Shown: piece by piece, positions 53,038 to 62,239 of the stretch
Position numbering within the stretch: the stretch's first letter is position 1
Layout of the letters: each line of letters begins with the position of its first letter
Source of the DNA: JAPXLN01 sp033809515
GTDB lineage: Bacteria; Bacillota; Sulfobacillia; Fermentithermobacillales; Fermentithermobacillaceae
DNA length: 64,000 bases
Assembly (NCBI GenBank): GCA_033809515.1
Contig: JAPXLN010000001.1
Location: 186,001 to 250,000 of the forward strand
Direction: 5' to 3'
Notes under the pieces: generated by a model
Database searches by the model: none
The model's input: only the letters and a program-made list of their open reading frames with translations
Told to the model about the DNA's origin: nothing
Position numbers and translations under genes: made by a program

Positions 53038-54413
53038 CACCTGGCACCTCCTACGATGGCATTTCGGATTCGAATGGCCGGGCAGACTCCGCTGGTGGGA
53101 AGAGGCATCTGACCGCCCTTGCCACATCCGCCTGCACCGTCACGCCCCTCTACTTCGTTGCCGATCATGTCAATGTTCTCGAGAGTGGTGAACACGTTTC
53201 CCATGAGTTTCACGTCTTTTACCAGTTCAGCCAGCTTTCCGTTACGGATCATGAACCCGTGTCCGGCCATGAAGTTGAACATCTCGCCGTTTGTCTGACC
53301 GCCGCCGCTTCCCACAGCATAGATCCCCAGTTCCACATCTTTGATCATGTCTTCGAAACTGTTCTCGCCTGGAGCAATGCAGGTGTTACGCATCCTGACA
53401 ATAGGCGGAAAGGTGTAGTTGAGAGCGCGAGCGCTTCCGGTGGGTTTTTCACCCATAACTCCGGCAGTCTCCCTGGAATGAAGCCGGCCCACAAGGACAC
53501 CGTCTTTCACCAGATAGGTACGCTTTGTGGCCACGCCTTCGTCGTCATACTTCAGATAGCCGCGGTGATCGGAATACTCCCCTGTGTCGTATATTGTAAG
53601 AATATCCCGGCCCAGCCGCCTTCCCAAAGTCATGGCCTTTGCCAGGTCAGGGTTCTTGTAAGCGTTGTCTGCCTCACTGAGGTGCCCGAAGGCCTCATGG
53701 ACAAATAACCCTGCCAAAGCAGGATCACAGACTACAGTGTATACCCCCGCCTTCACTTGAGGAGCATCCAGAAGCTTGACTGCAAGGTCACAAGCTTCTC
53801 TTATCTTCTCTTCTGCGTTGAGCATGCAATCAAAGCCTACTGAACTGCCCAACCCGATGCCCTTGCTGACGGTGGTCATACCGCGACGGGCCGTTGCTGA
53901 AATGCTAGATCCAATATCCAGCTTCTCCTGCTCAATGTAGGTCCCTTCGCTGTTGGCAAAGTGAAGGGTAGTTATCCTCTCAAGATACCGGATGCTGGCT
54001 GATGTGATCTCAGGGTGATAGTTAAGGACAAGATCAGAGTAGTTGTTCAGAATCCGGACCTTCTCATCCAAACTGACACCCCTGGGATCTAGAGAATATA
54101 CCGGAACGTATTTGTCTTCCACAACGGGCACGGAAGATAGTTTGCTGACTCCCCCCTGCCGCTGCCCGGAAAACCGGGCCTGCTCACATGCTGACTTCAC
54201 GGCGTCATCAAGGTCCTCCAAATCGTTAAACGTTGAGAAACCCCATCCGCCATTGTGAAGCGCCCTGACGTTCCCTCCATAGAGAATGTCGTTGCTTATG
54301 CGGTCAAGTCCGCGACCTTGGTAGGCAATGGATAATACCTGACTGTCTTCAAACCGGATCTCGCAGTAATCCACGCCCGTGTCTTTGAGTCGAGTGCGCA
54401 ACATATCCTTCAT
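53037..54413 (-). CDS. tldD: TldD-family metalloprotease subunit
   Basis: Catalytic partner of TldE, 458 residues from the ATG at 54413. The zinc motif is HEAFGH within LAGLFVHEAFGHLSEAD; the distal Cys region GGCGKGGQMPLPTSG and SGGGQTNGEMFNF are conserved. I prefer the ATG at 54413 because AAAGAGGTG lies nine bases upstream; a GTG at 54425 overlaps that site. It is translationally coupled to tldE. Together they form the barrel-shaped TldDE protease, in which peptides are cut between the subunits. Confidence 0.93.
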   Translation of the reverse strand: MKDMLRTRLKDTGVDYCEIRFEDSQVLSIAYQGRGLDRISNDILYGGNVRALHNGGWGFSTFNDLEDLDDAVKSACEQARFSGQRQGGVSKLSSVPVVEDKYVPVYSLDPRGVSLDEKVRILNNYSDLVLNYHPEITSASIRYLERITTLHFANSEGTYIEQEKLDIGSSISATARRGMTTVSKGIGLGSSVGFDCMLNAEEKIREACDLAVKLLDAPQVKAGVYTVVCDPALAGLFVHEAFGHLSEADNAYKNPDLAKAMTLGRRLGRDILTIYDTGEYSDHRGYLKYDDEGVATKRTYLVKDGVLVGRLHSRETAGVMGEKPTGSARALNYTFPPIVRMRNTCIAPGENSFEDMIKDVELGIYAVGSGGGQTNGEMFNFMAGHGFMIRNGKLAELVKDVKLMGNVFTTLENIDMIGNEVEGRDGAGGCGKGGQMPLPTSGVCPAIRIRNAIVGGAR

Positions 54414-54460
54414 GAACGGCGTCACCTCTTTCTTGTTCTATTGGCCACCTGGATCCATGG

Positions 54461-54492
54461 CGAGTCTTGAGGCTGGCTAGTCTTAAGACTCG
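54461..54492. other. 8-bp inverted repeat before tldD
   Basis: Perfect arms CGAGTCTT (54461-54468) and AAGACTCG (54485-54492) with a 16-bp spacer, in the 254-bp gap between the RRM gene and tldD. There is no T-run, so a terminator is doubtful; a regulatory site for tldDE is possible. Confidence 0.35.
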
Positions 54493-54667
54493 TGGATTCA
54501 TTCGACTAGTCAGTGCCCCAATCCTCTTTTTCTTCGCCTACCGAAGTTATTTCCTCCGGCTACGCCCGTTCACTTGAGCCCATACTAAAGCCCAGATCCA
54601 GCCAGAAATAAGAACAGCCCCCGCTCCTGCGGAGGCCATCCCCTGGCATTGTATAACCGGATACGAG

Positions 54668-54964
54668 CTAGAACCTTCTCCTGCCGCCACCTCTGGGCGG
54701 ACCGCCAAAAGCTCTGCCTTCCCGTTCACGTGCCTCGTTAACTGTCAACGCTCTTCCATTCCACTCAAGGCCGTTCATAGACTCGATAACGGCCTGTGCG
54801 TCCCCTTCCTCGACCTCGACGAAACCAAACCCTCGCGACCGGCCTGTCTCACGGTCAGTCACAACCCGTGCTGAAACGACCTTGCCAAACTCGCCAACCT
54901 TATCTGCCAGATCGGCATCTGTGACGTTCCAGCTCAGGTTCCCGAAATACAGCCTCTTGGTCAA
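54668..54964 (-). CDS. RRM-domain RNA-binding protein
   Basis: A 98-residue single RNA-recognition-motif protein with RNP2 LYFGNL (5-10) and RNP1 RGFGFVEV (44-51) and a Gly/Arg-rich tail (GGPPRGGGRRRF). Such proteins in bacteria resemble cyanobacterial Rbp proteins and are often cold- or stress-induced RNA chaperones. A TTG at 54964 is the start, preceded by GGGAGTGG. A DEAD-box RNA helicase lies 1.3 kb away on the other strand, which suggests a local RNA-metabolism neighbourhood. Confidence 0.93.
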   Translation of the reverse strand: MTKRLYFGNLSWNVTDADLADKVGEFGKVVSARVVTDRETGRSRGFGFVEVEEGDAQAVIESMNGLEWNGRALTVNEAREREGRAFGGPPRGGGRRRF

Positions 54965-55251
54965 AGTACCACTCCCTCTGCTATTGGCCGTCAGTTTATC
55001 TCAGGTACAACTCCCCGGTTGCGTTCGAGCGGACCATGTAACCAAGAGACCTTCCCTAATGATGAACTCAGCCTGATCTGTATTATATCGCCTCGGACTG
55101 CCAATTACCACATTCAGGCTATGGTCCCCCGGAAAACCGCAAATTCATCCGTCCGTCACAACCTTGGGTGGATCATGCCCTGCAGTGATCTGAGCATGCG
55201 CTCTATGGTAAGTTAATATGGAAGGTAACATGATGGTCGGAGGTCTTCTCG

Positions 55252-56187
55252 ATGAAAATCCCACACAATGGCATACCAGATCCTTTGACGCGAGAGCTTT
55301 CAGGAATCCCCGGGGTCGCTCAGATACACCAGGATAGCGACATGCATGTGTTCAGGCTGACCCTTCCTCCGCCCTTGCCTGGTTTCAGAGACTTCATCAC
55401 CCCATGGCTCATTTTGGACAGGGGCCACAGCATAGTGGTGGATCCAGGCCCGAAGTCAACTGCAAAAGACCTGATTGCCAAGCTCAAATCCTTTGGCGTA
55501 TCAAGGGTAGACCTGGTTCTTCTAACCCATGCCCACATAGACCACTGCGGAAGTACGGCTGATTTCCTCTCAGCGTTCCCTGAAGCAAGAGTGGTTGCTC
55601 ACCCGAAAGCTGTGCCTCACCTATTGGATCCCTCCAGGCTGTGGGCAGGAAGCCTTCAGGTGCTGGGGGAAAAAGCGGTGGCCTACGGGCCCATAGACCC
55701 GGTTGACCCCAGGGCCATAGCTCAGGATCCCCGGCAGATACCGAACCTTACGATCATCGATACCCCGGGACACGCTTCACACCACCAGTCCTATTTGTAC
55801 ACAGGCAAAACTACAAGCGTTCTGTTCTCCGGTGAAGCTGCAGGCGTGTACCTCCATGGAAGCTATCTGAGACCGGCTACGCCCCCCAGATTCTTCTTTG
55901 ACGTTGCCTACGGATCCCTGACCAGGCTGACAGCCACGGACCCTTCTATCATCTGTTACGGCCATTTCGGATATACCAGGGACTCAGGTTGGCTTAACAA
56001 AGCCAAGGACCAGCTGGAACTGTGGAGAACGATTGTATCCGAACCCCTCATCCCGGTCGTCTTGCGGAAGCTCTTCAAGGAAGACCCTTTTTTGGCCGAG
56101 TTTGCTTCCCTGGACCCTGATATCGCTCAAAGAGAGGAATACTTCATAGAAAACAGCATCAAAGGATTCCTGACCTCTGACCCTTGA
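55252..56187 (+). CDS. MBL-fold metallo-hydrolase
   Basis: A 311-residue metallo-beta-lactamase-fold protein. The metal motif is THAHIDHCG (His93, His95, Asp97, His98), with TPGHASHHQSY and YGHFGYT supplying later ligands. The C-terminus has the helical LNKAKDQLELWRTIV segment seen in MBL hydrolases of the glyoxalase II/RNase J-like broad group. GGAGG lies eight bases before the ATG. Substrate unknown. A deleted second copy of its C-terminal part lies at 57935-58147, beyond the helicase gene. Confidence 0.92.
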   Translation: MKIPHNGIPDPLTRELSGIPGVAQIHQDSDMHVFRLTLPPPLPGFRDFITPWLILDRGHSIVVDPGPKSTAKDLIAKLKSFGVSRVDLVLLTHAHIDHCGSTADFLSAFPEARVVAHPKAVPHLLDPSRLWAGSLQVLGEKAVAYGPIDPVDPRAIAQDPRQIPNLTIIDTPGHASHHQSYLYTGKTTSVLFSGEAAGVYLHGSYLRPATPPRFFFDVAYGSLTRLTATDPSIICYGHFGYTRDSGWLNKAKDQLELWRTIVSEPLIPVVLRKLFKEDPFLAEFASLDPDIAQREEYFIENSIKGFLTSDP

Positions 56188-56200
56188 CCGCGAAGCCCGG

Positions 56201-56219
56201 CTCAATTTTCGAATTTGAG
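56201..56219. promoter_or_regulatory. near-perfect palindrome before the DEAD-box gene
   Basis: CTCAATTTTC/GAATTTGAG (56201-56219) is an almost perfect palindrome centred near 56210, 42-60 bases before the helicase start. It could be an operator or a weak terminator for the MBL gene. Confidence 0.35.
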
Positions 56220-56260
56220 TTGCGCTAACACAGCAAAATGGGACATACTGAGGGAACCCT

Positions 56261-57901
56261 ATGAGATTGGGAGGTTATCATTTATTGTCACAGCAAGAAC
56301 AAGGTTTTGAAGTTCTGGGCGTAAACGCGGCTATCTTAAAATCCCTCGATAAGATGGGCTTCGAAGAACCTACACCTATCCAAGCCAGAGCCATACCGCT
56401 TATCCTGAAAGGAAAAGATCTGATTGGCCAAGCGCAAACTGGCACCGGCAAGACCGCGGCTTTCGCCATACCCATTTTGCAGCAAATCCAGCCGGGCATT
56501 CGCAACCCTCAGGCTCTCATCATGGCGCCCACCCGAGAGCTGGCGCTTCAGGTGGCCGGCGAAGTGACGCAGATCGGAGAGTACTTGCAGGTTCGGGTGC
56601 TGGCCATATGCGGAGGACACCCCATAGAGCGCCAGATCAAGGCCCTCAGATCGGGAGTATCCGTGGTCGTGGGCACACCGGGCCGTATTATGGATCACAT
56701 CAACCGGCGCACTCTCAAGCTAGACCGGATCCAAGTGTTCGTACTCGACGAAGCCGACGAAATGCTGGATATGGGCTTTCTTGATGATATTGAAACCATC
56801 ATGTCCCATCTTCCCGCTGAAAGACAGACGATTTGCTTCTCTGCCATCATGCCTGAGCCTATCGTCCGCATTACCAAACGCTATATGCAAGACCCTGTGG
56901 GGATAAGCATTGACCGCGAAGAACCTACAGCGTCCACTATTGACCAAGCCTATTTTGAGGTGCGGCCAAAAGATAAGGTGGATTCCCTGACTCGAATCAT
57001 TGATCACGAAGCCATTTTCCGTGCCATCGTCTTTTGCAGAACAAAGCGAGGGTGCGACGAGCTGGCTTCCGCTCTTCAGTCCAGAGGTTACCTGGCAGAA
57101 GCTATACACGGCGATCTGAATCAGGCGCAACGCAACAGGACACTTACAGGGTTCAGGGAAGGCCAGATTGAGCTCCTGGTTGCCACAGATGTCGCAGCCC
57201 GCGGCCTGGATGTGGAGAACGTAACTCATGTCATCAACTATGATATCGCACATTCACCCGAGTATCACGTACACAGGATCGGACGGACAGGGCGCGCAGG
57301 GCGAGAGGGGACGGCCTTCACTCTAATCCAACCCCGCGAGTTTCGGCATCTAAGACTGATTGAACGGGCGACAAGATCGCGAATTCCCCGCAGGCGCGTG
57401 CCGACGGCCAGCGATGTTGCCGAGAGAACCCTGGAACTGGTTGAGGAGCGTATTACCTCATTGATTGACAGAGGCGCCGGAGATAAACCTAAGTACGTTG
57501 ACCTGGCATCTCGCCTCCTGGATGACCACGAACCGGAGCGTTTGGTCGCAACGCTCATTTGGGCTATGTCGGAGAACCGAACACAGGCAGAACCGGAAGC
57601 GGACCGAACCCGCACATCCGGGAAAGCGCCTGAGTTTCCGGATACAGGTGCCGAACCGGGATATGTACGACTCTTCATGAATGCCGGATCGCGACACCGT
57701 GTCACGCCTGCCGACTTCGTACGCACTATTGCCCGTGAGGCGAACATACCGGGAGGGCTGATTGGAGCCATCGACATCTACGACGACTTCACCTTCGTAG
57801 AGGTACCCAAGGAATTGGGGCGAGACGTATTGGATGCTATGAAGAATGTGTCTATACAAGGTCGCAGCATCCAAGCAGAACCCGCACGGCCGCTGCGCTG
57901 A
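56261..57901 (+). CDS. DEAD-box RNA helicase with DbpA-type RNA-binding domain
   Basis: A 546-residue RNA helicase. Motifs are Q (FEEPTPIQ), Walker A AQTGTGKT (58-65), PTRELA, TPGR, DEAD (163-166), motif III SAI (194-196) where SAT is the norm, ARGLDVENV and HRIGRTGRAGREG. The C-terminus has a DbpA/CsdA-type RNA-binding fold (YVRLFMNAGSRHRV, then GAIDIYDDFTFVEVP). It belongs to the CshA/DeaD type that unwinds rRNA and mRNA structures in cold and decay. The ATG at 56261 has GAGG upstream; a TTG about eight codons in, after GGGAGG, is an alternative. Confidence 0.93.
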   Translation: MRLGGYHLLSQQEQGFEVLGVNAAILKSLDKMGFEEPTPIQARAIPLILKGKDLIGQAQTGTGKTAAFAIPILQQIQPGIRNPQALIMAPTRELALQVAGEVTQIGEYLQVRVLAICGGHPIERQIKALRSGVSVVVGTPGRIMDHINRRTLKLDRIQVFVLDEADEMLDMGFLDDIETIMSHLPAERQTICFSAIMPEPIVRITKRYMQDPVGISIDREEPTASTIDQAYFEVRPKDKVDSLTRIIDHEAIFRAIVFCRTKRGCDELASALQSRGYLAEAIHGDLNQAQRNRTLTGFREGQIELLVATDVAARGLDVENVTHVINYDIAHSPEYHVHRIGRTGRAGREGTAFTLIQPREFRHLRLIERATRSRIPRRRVPTASDVAERTLELVEERITSLIDRGAGDKPKYVDLASRLLDDHEPERLVATLIWAMSENRTQAEPEADRTRTSGKAPEFPDTGAEPGYVRLFMNAGSRHRVTPADFVRTIAREANIPGGLIGAIDIYDDFTFVEVPKELGRDVLDAMKNVSIQGRSIQAEPARPLR

Positions 57902-57908
57902 CCCCCTC

Positions 57909-57923
57909 CCAGGACTCTCCTGG
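57909..57923 (+). terminator. small hairpin after the DEAD-box gene
   Basis: CCAGGA-CTC-TCCTGG, a perfect six-pair hairpin eight bases after the helicase stop. It lacks a good T-run, so it is a weak terminator candidate. Confidence 0.4.
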
Positions 57924-57934
57924 CATACATTTGT

Positions 57935-58147
57935 GTGATGGGGGAAAAAGCGGTGGCCTACGGATCCCTGACCCGGTTGGCGGCCTTGATCCCTTCTGCG
58001 ATCTGTTGCGGCCATTTCGGATATACCAGGGACTCAGGTTGGCTTAGCAAAGCCAAGGACCAGCTGGAACTGTGGAGAATGATTGTGTCCGGAGTGCTCC
58101 TAGATAGCAGCATCAAGGAATTCCTGACAGCTGCCCCTTCGCCCTAA
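57935..58147 (+). pseudogene. deleted remnant of a second MBL-fold hydrolase copy
   Basis: The sequence repeats parts of the gene at 55252-56187: GEKAVAYG, then SLTRL, then CGHFGYTRDSGWL and KAKDQLELWR, and finally SIKEFLT. Between GEKAVAYG and SLTRL about 230 bases of the parent are absent; the join lies at GCCTACGG, which occurs at both edges of the missing segment in the parent. A second segment before SIKEFLT is also absent. The metal-binding HxHxDH motif is gone, so no active enzyme is possible. A short frame is still open, but it is best read as decay. Confidence 0.85.
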
Positions 58148-58550
58148 TCAAGGCCATTCTGCTTTCAATGCACCCGTTAGTAGCCGCCAGGACGACAACC
58201 TCAGATCATCTTGTAGCCCCATAGTCTTGGGTCCGGGTTGATTGAACAGGGGATTGTTTGGTAGACTAGGGTTACATTGGGAGCTGCAAACGAGTTTCAC
58301 CTTGTCTACCGGACATGGCCCTTATCGCCTTAGAAAGGGATAGTCAAAGATAAGTATGTTTCGCTCGTTCATCTCCGAATTCCGAGAGTTTTTGGACGTG
58401 TGGGTCAACCCTTATCCACACCCCCGGTGATGCACAACACATTGTGCAAGTGAAACCCATTGACTATACAGGCGCTAACCCTTTAGTGTATGCTAACCTC
58501 TTAGAGACGAGGTGGCGGTACTGTCCCGCCAGACAGGGGGCTGACAGGAA
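58148..58550. promoter_or_regulatory. non-coding gap with operator-like repeats before the ABC exporter operon
   Basis: No coding frame is supported in these 403 bases. The perfect inverted repeat TGCACAA-CACA-TTGTGCA spans 58431-58448. A TTGACT at 58460-58465 may be a -35 box, but the -10 is poor (TAGTGT at 58484). The direct repeat GCTAACC occurs at 58474 and 58492 (18-base period), each followed by a TTAG-containing tail. A further inverted pair GTGTGG/CCACAC lies just upstream. These suggest regulated transcription of the exporter genes; the regulator is not encoded nearby. Confidence 0.5.
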
Positions 58551-60278
58551 ATGCTTAAGCTTGCAAGATACCTGAAACCGTTCGCCCTTATGGCTGTATG
58601 TGTAGTCATTTTGACTCTTCTCCAATCTCTGGCCGAACTGGCGTTACCGTCCTTGATGGCAGACATAGTCGACAAGGGCATTGCCAAAGGAGATACAGAC
58701 TTAATCTGGCGCACCGGCGGACTAATGCTGGCGGCCGCTCTGGGAGGCGCCCTGTGCTCGATTGTCTCCGGATACTTGTCGGCCAGGGTGTCAACGGGAT
58801 ACGGAAAGACTTTGCGCCACGAAGTGTTTTCCCACGTTGAAAGCCTGTCTATCCACGAATTCGATACTGTCGGAACATCTTCGCTGATAACCAGGACCAC
58901 AAACGATATTAACCATGTGCAAATGGTAACCCTCATGATGTTGCGAATAGTCGTAAGCGCGCCAATGATGTTCGCCGGCGGCATCATCCTGGCAGTGTCA
59001 AAAGATCCCAAACTGTCGCTGATGCTCATCGGCACCTTGCCTGTGCTGGCAGGTTCAATTTGGTTTGTGAGCACCAAGGGGATGCCCCTGTTCAAGGCCT
59101 TGCAGGAGAAACTGGATAAGCTAAACCTGGTGCTCCGTGAAGGTCTCACGGGCATCAGGGTGATCCGGGCGTTTAACAGGGTCGATTACGAGACAGGCCG
59201 GTTCGATGAAGCTAACCGGGATCTTACTCAGACAGCTGTGAAAGTTAACCGTATAATGGCAACCTTGTGGCCGGTCATGATGCTGACACTTAACTTCACC
59301 ACCATCGCCATTATCTGGTTTGGCAGCCACCGGATTGATGCAGGCAATCTGGAAGTAGGCGGGCTAATGGCGTTCATACAGTATGCCATGCAGATTCTCA
59401 TGTCCCTTCTTATGGTTTCATCTATTTTCGTCATGCTGCCCCGGGCCTCTGCATCTGCTGAGAGGATTAACGAGGTCTTGACAAAACTCCCTGAACAGAT
59501 CGAACCAGGGTCTCCCGGGGCAAAAAGCCCCTGCCACGGATATCTGGAATTCCAGGACGTCACGTTTACTTACCCTGGCGCAGAAGAACCGGCTGTAAGC
59601 GGTGTTTCCTTCCGGGCAAACCCCGGCGAGACAACCGCGATCATCGGCGGAACAGGCTCCGGAAAATCTACGCTCGTCAGCCTTATCCCAAGGTTCTACG
59701 AGATTGACAGCGGGTGCATACTCATTGATGAAACCGACACAAGAGACATGCCTCTAACCAGTCTGCGGAACATGGTCGGGGTAGTGCCTCAAAAAGCGGT
59801 GCTCTTTACAGGCACAGTGGCCGAAAATATCAGGTATGGCAAGGCAGATGCCACTGACCAGGAGATCGAAAAGGCTCTTGAGACCGCCCAGGCTATAGAC
59901 TTTGTCATCAAGATGGAAGGCGGGGTCAATGCCTTCATCGCCCAGGGTGGCAAAAACCTCTCAGGAGGCCAGAAACAACGCATGTCCATTGCCCGGGCCC
60001 TTGTAAGAAAGCCAAGGATCTACGTATTCGACGACAGTTTCAGCGCTCTGGACTACAGAACAGGAGCCAGATTGCAGGCGGCGCTGAAAAAGGAAACAGA
60101 AGACGCAACGGTGCTGGTGGTAACTCAACGAGCCGCAACTGCTATGAATGCTGACAGGATCATCGTTCTTGACAAAGGCACAGTGGCCGGATACGGAATC
60201 CACAGGGAACTTCTCAAAACATGCGAGATTTACCGCGAAATTGTGTCCTCACAGTTGTCAGAGGAGGAGATCGCGTGA
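58551..60278 (+). CDS. heterodimeric ABC exporter, subunit with degenerate ATPase site
   Basis: A 575-residue membrane-plus-ATPase fusion. Walker A is GGTGSGKST and the signature LSGGQKQR. Walker B reads IYVFDDSFSALD, with Asp replacing the catalytic Glu, and the H-loop reads TQRAATAMNAD, with Gln replacing His. This is the non-catalytic half seen in exporters such as BmrC/LmrC-type and TM287/288-type pairs. Its stop overlaps the next gene's GTG by 4 bp. Operator-like repeats lie upstream. Cargo is unknown; multidrug export is common for the family. Confidence 0.94.
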   Translation: MLKLARYLKPFALMAVCVVILTLLQSLAELALPSLMADIVDKGIAKGDTDLIWRTGGLMLAAALGGALCSIVSGYLSARVSTGYGKTLRHEVFSHVESLSIHEFDTVGTSSLITRTTNDINHVQMVTLMMLRIVVSAPMMFAGGIILAVSKDPKLSLMLIGTLPVLAGSIWFVSTKGMPLFKALQEKLDKLNLVLREGLTGIRVIRAFNRVDYETGRFDEANRDLTQTAVKVNRIMATLWPVMMLTLNFTTIAIIWFGSHRIDAGNLEVGGLMAFIQYAMQILMSLLMVSSIFVMLPRASASAERINEVLTKLPEQIEPGSPGAKSPCHGYLEFQDVTFTYPGAEEPAVSGVSFRANPGETTAIIGGTGSGKSTLVSLIPRFYEIDSGCILIDETDTRDMPLTSLRNMVGVVPQKAVLFTGTVAENIRYGKADATDQEIEKALETAQAIDFVIKMEGGVNAFIAQGGKNLSGGQKQRMSIARALVRKPRIYVFDDSFSALDYRTGARLQAALKKETEDATVLVVTQRAATAMNADRIIVLDKGTVAGYGIHRELLKTCEIYREIVSSQLSEEEIA

Positions 60279-62239
60279 GCCAGGACCGCAGCAGCAGGCG
60301 CCACAGACATGACCAGGATCAGGTAAGTGTGCCAACGCCCCAGGCACAAAACAAAGGCCATAGCGACCAGAGAGAAAGAGGTTCAGGAGCCCGAAGAGGC
60401 GGACACGGAGGGGGACCCGGAGGCATAGGGCGACCTGTAGAAAAGCCAAAAGACTTTTGGGGAACTCTAAAGCGGCTCTTAACTTTCTTTGGACCGCGCA
60501 AGGTTCAACTTCTGACAGTGTTCGTCCTTTCTGTTTTCGGCGCAGCTTTTGGCGTATTCAGCCCAAAAATTATGGGCAAGGCAACCACCAGAATATTCGA
60601 AGGCGTGACCCAGAAGGTGCAAGGTCTTCCCGGGGCCTCCATTGACTTTGACTACATCGCGCGCACCTTGATGACCCTGGGCGCTCTCTATGCCCTCAGT
60701 GCGCTGTTCAGCTACATCCAGCAGTTCATCATGGCAGGAATAGCCCAGGGCACCATCTACGACATGCGAAGGGATGTCAACGCTAGGTTGTCCCGTCTGC
60801 CCCTGGCATTCTTTGACTCCTATACCCACGGGGAGATCCTGAGCCGCGTCGTAAACGATGTAGACACCGTCAGTTCCACACTGCAGCACAGCCTTACCCA
60901 GGTAATGGGCCTGGCTGTAAGCCTCACAGGAAGCATTGCCATGATGCTTGTGATAAGCCCTGTGCTGACGGCCATTGCCCTGGTTACGCTTCCCCTGTCA
61001 GTGATTCTTACAGCCTTCGTAGCTACCCGCGCAAGAAAGTACTTCGCCGGTCAGCAGAAGCTGTTGGGAGAGCTTAACGGGCATATCGAGGAGATGTATG
61101 CAGGTCACCGTATAGTAAAAGCATTCGGTCTGGAGAAACAGTCCGTCGAGGAGTTTGGAACCATCAATGACGAGCTTTACGATTACGGATGGAAAGCCCA
61201 GTTCATCTCCGGGATAATGATGCCTCTCATGGGATTCATCAACAACATCGGGTACGTCTTAATTAGCGTGGCCGGAGGCGTCTTTGTCACACGGAAAGCT
61301 ATAGAGCTAGGAGACATTCAGGCCTTCATCACATATTCGCGCACGTTCTCCCAGCCTGTCTCCCAGCTCACCAACATGGCCAACACCATTCAATCAGCTA
61401 TCGCAGCGGCAGAACGCGTGTTTGAGTTACTGGACGAACCCGAGGAGACTCCTGACCCTCAGGACGCCCGGACCGTAGAGTCACCCCGAGGTGAGGTAGG
61501 CTTCGAGAACGTCAGTTTCTCCTACTCAAAGGACGTTCCTCTCATAGACAACATGAACATACACGTCAAGCCGGGGCAGAGAATCGCCATAGTAGGGCCC
61601 ACAGGCGCGGGAAAAACGACTGTAGTGAACCTTCTGATGCGCTTCTATGATGTTACAGGTGGGAGAATCACTGTGGACGGAATCGACATCAGAGACATGA
61701 AACGCAGCGACCTGCGCATGATCTTCGGCATGGTCCTTCAGGATACCTGGCTCTTTAACGGCACAATCCGGGAAAACATTGCCTACGGTCTGGAAGGAGC
61801 TACCGAAAAGGAGATAGTAAGGGCAGCCAGGGCCGCTCAAGCTGATCACTTTGTCAGAACTCTCCCCGGAGGATACAACACGGTCATAGGTGAGGACGGG
61901 GGCAATATCTCTCAGGGGCAGATGCAGCTTCTGACCATCGCCAGGGCATTTCTGGCCGACCCCGAGGTTCTGATCCTTGACGAAGCTACGAGCAGTGTTG
62001 ATACCCGTACAGAAATCCAGGTTCAAAAAGCTATGGACCGCCTCATGCGAGGCCGAACCTGCTTTATCATCGCCCACAGGCTGTCCACAATCCGTGACGC
62101 CAGCGAAATCCTGGTCATGGATAACGGCAGTATCATTGAGAGAGGCAGCCACGCTGACCTCCTGGCCGTCGGCGGATTCTACGCAGACCTTTACCAAAGC
62201 CAATTTGCCGCGGGCAATGCCGTCAACCAGGCTGTCTAG
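60275..62239 (+). CDS. heterodimeric ABC exporter, catalytically competent partner
   Basis: A 654-residue partner subunit. The start is the GTG at 60275, after GGAGGAGATCGC, overlapping the previous stop as GTGA. The first 70 residues are a hydrophilic Arg/His/Gln/Gly-rich extension before the first helix. Motifs are Walker A GPTGAGKTT, signature ISQGQMQ, Walker B ILILDEATSSVD with Glu, and AHRLSTIRDAS with the switch His. It supplies the catalytic residues of the heterodimer with the upstream subunit. Its 3' end overlaps the convergent TVP38-type gene by 17 bp. Confidence 0.94.
   Translation: MSQDRSSRRHRHDQDQVSVPTPQAQNKGHSDQRERGSGARRGGHGGGPGGIGRPVEKPKDFWGTLKRLLTFFGPRKVQLLTVFVLSVFGAAFGVFSPKIMGKATTRIFEGVTQKVQGLPGASIDFDYIARTLMTLGALYALSALFSYIQQFIMAGIAQGTIYDMRRDVNARLSRLPLAFFDSYTHGEILSRVVNDVDTVSSTLQHSLTQVMGLAVSLTGSIAMMLVISPVLTAIALVTLPLSVILTAFVATRARKYFAGQQKLLGELNGHIEEMYAGHRIVKAFGLEKQSVEEFGTINDELYDYGWKAQFISGIMMPLMGFINNIGYVLISVAGGVFVTRKAIELGDIQAFITYSRTFSQPVSQLTNMANTIQSAIAAAERVFELLDEPEETPDPQDARTVESPRGEVGFENVSFSYSKDVPLIDNMNIHVKPGQRIAIVGPTGAGKTTVVNLLMRFYDVTGGRITVDGIDIRDMKRSDLRMIFGMVLQDTWLFNGTIRENIAYGLEGATEKEIVRAARAAQADHFVRTLPGGYNTVIGEDGGNISQGQMQLLTIARAFLADPEVLILDEATSSVDTRTEIQVQKAMDRLMRGRTCFIIAHRLSTIRDASEILVMDNGSIIERGSHADLLAVGGFYADLYQSQFAAGNAVNQAV

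Noticed and set aside
54547..54729. 60-codon minus-strand frame between tldD and the RRM gene
   Set aside because: It ends in a hydrophobic stretch, but it overlaps the RRM gene's end and has no ribosome binding site. A RiPP precursor for TldDE was considered and not supported.
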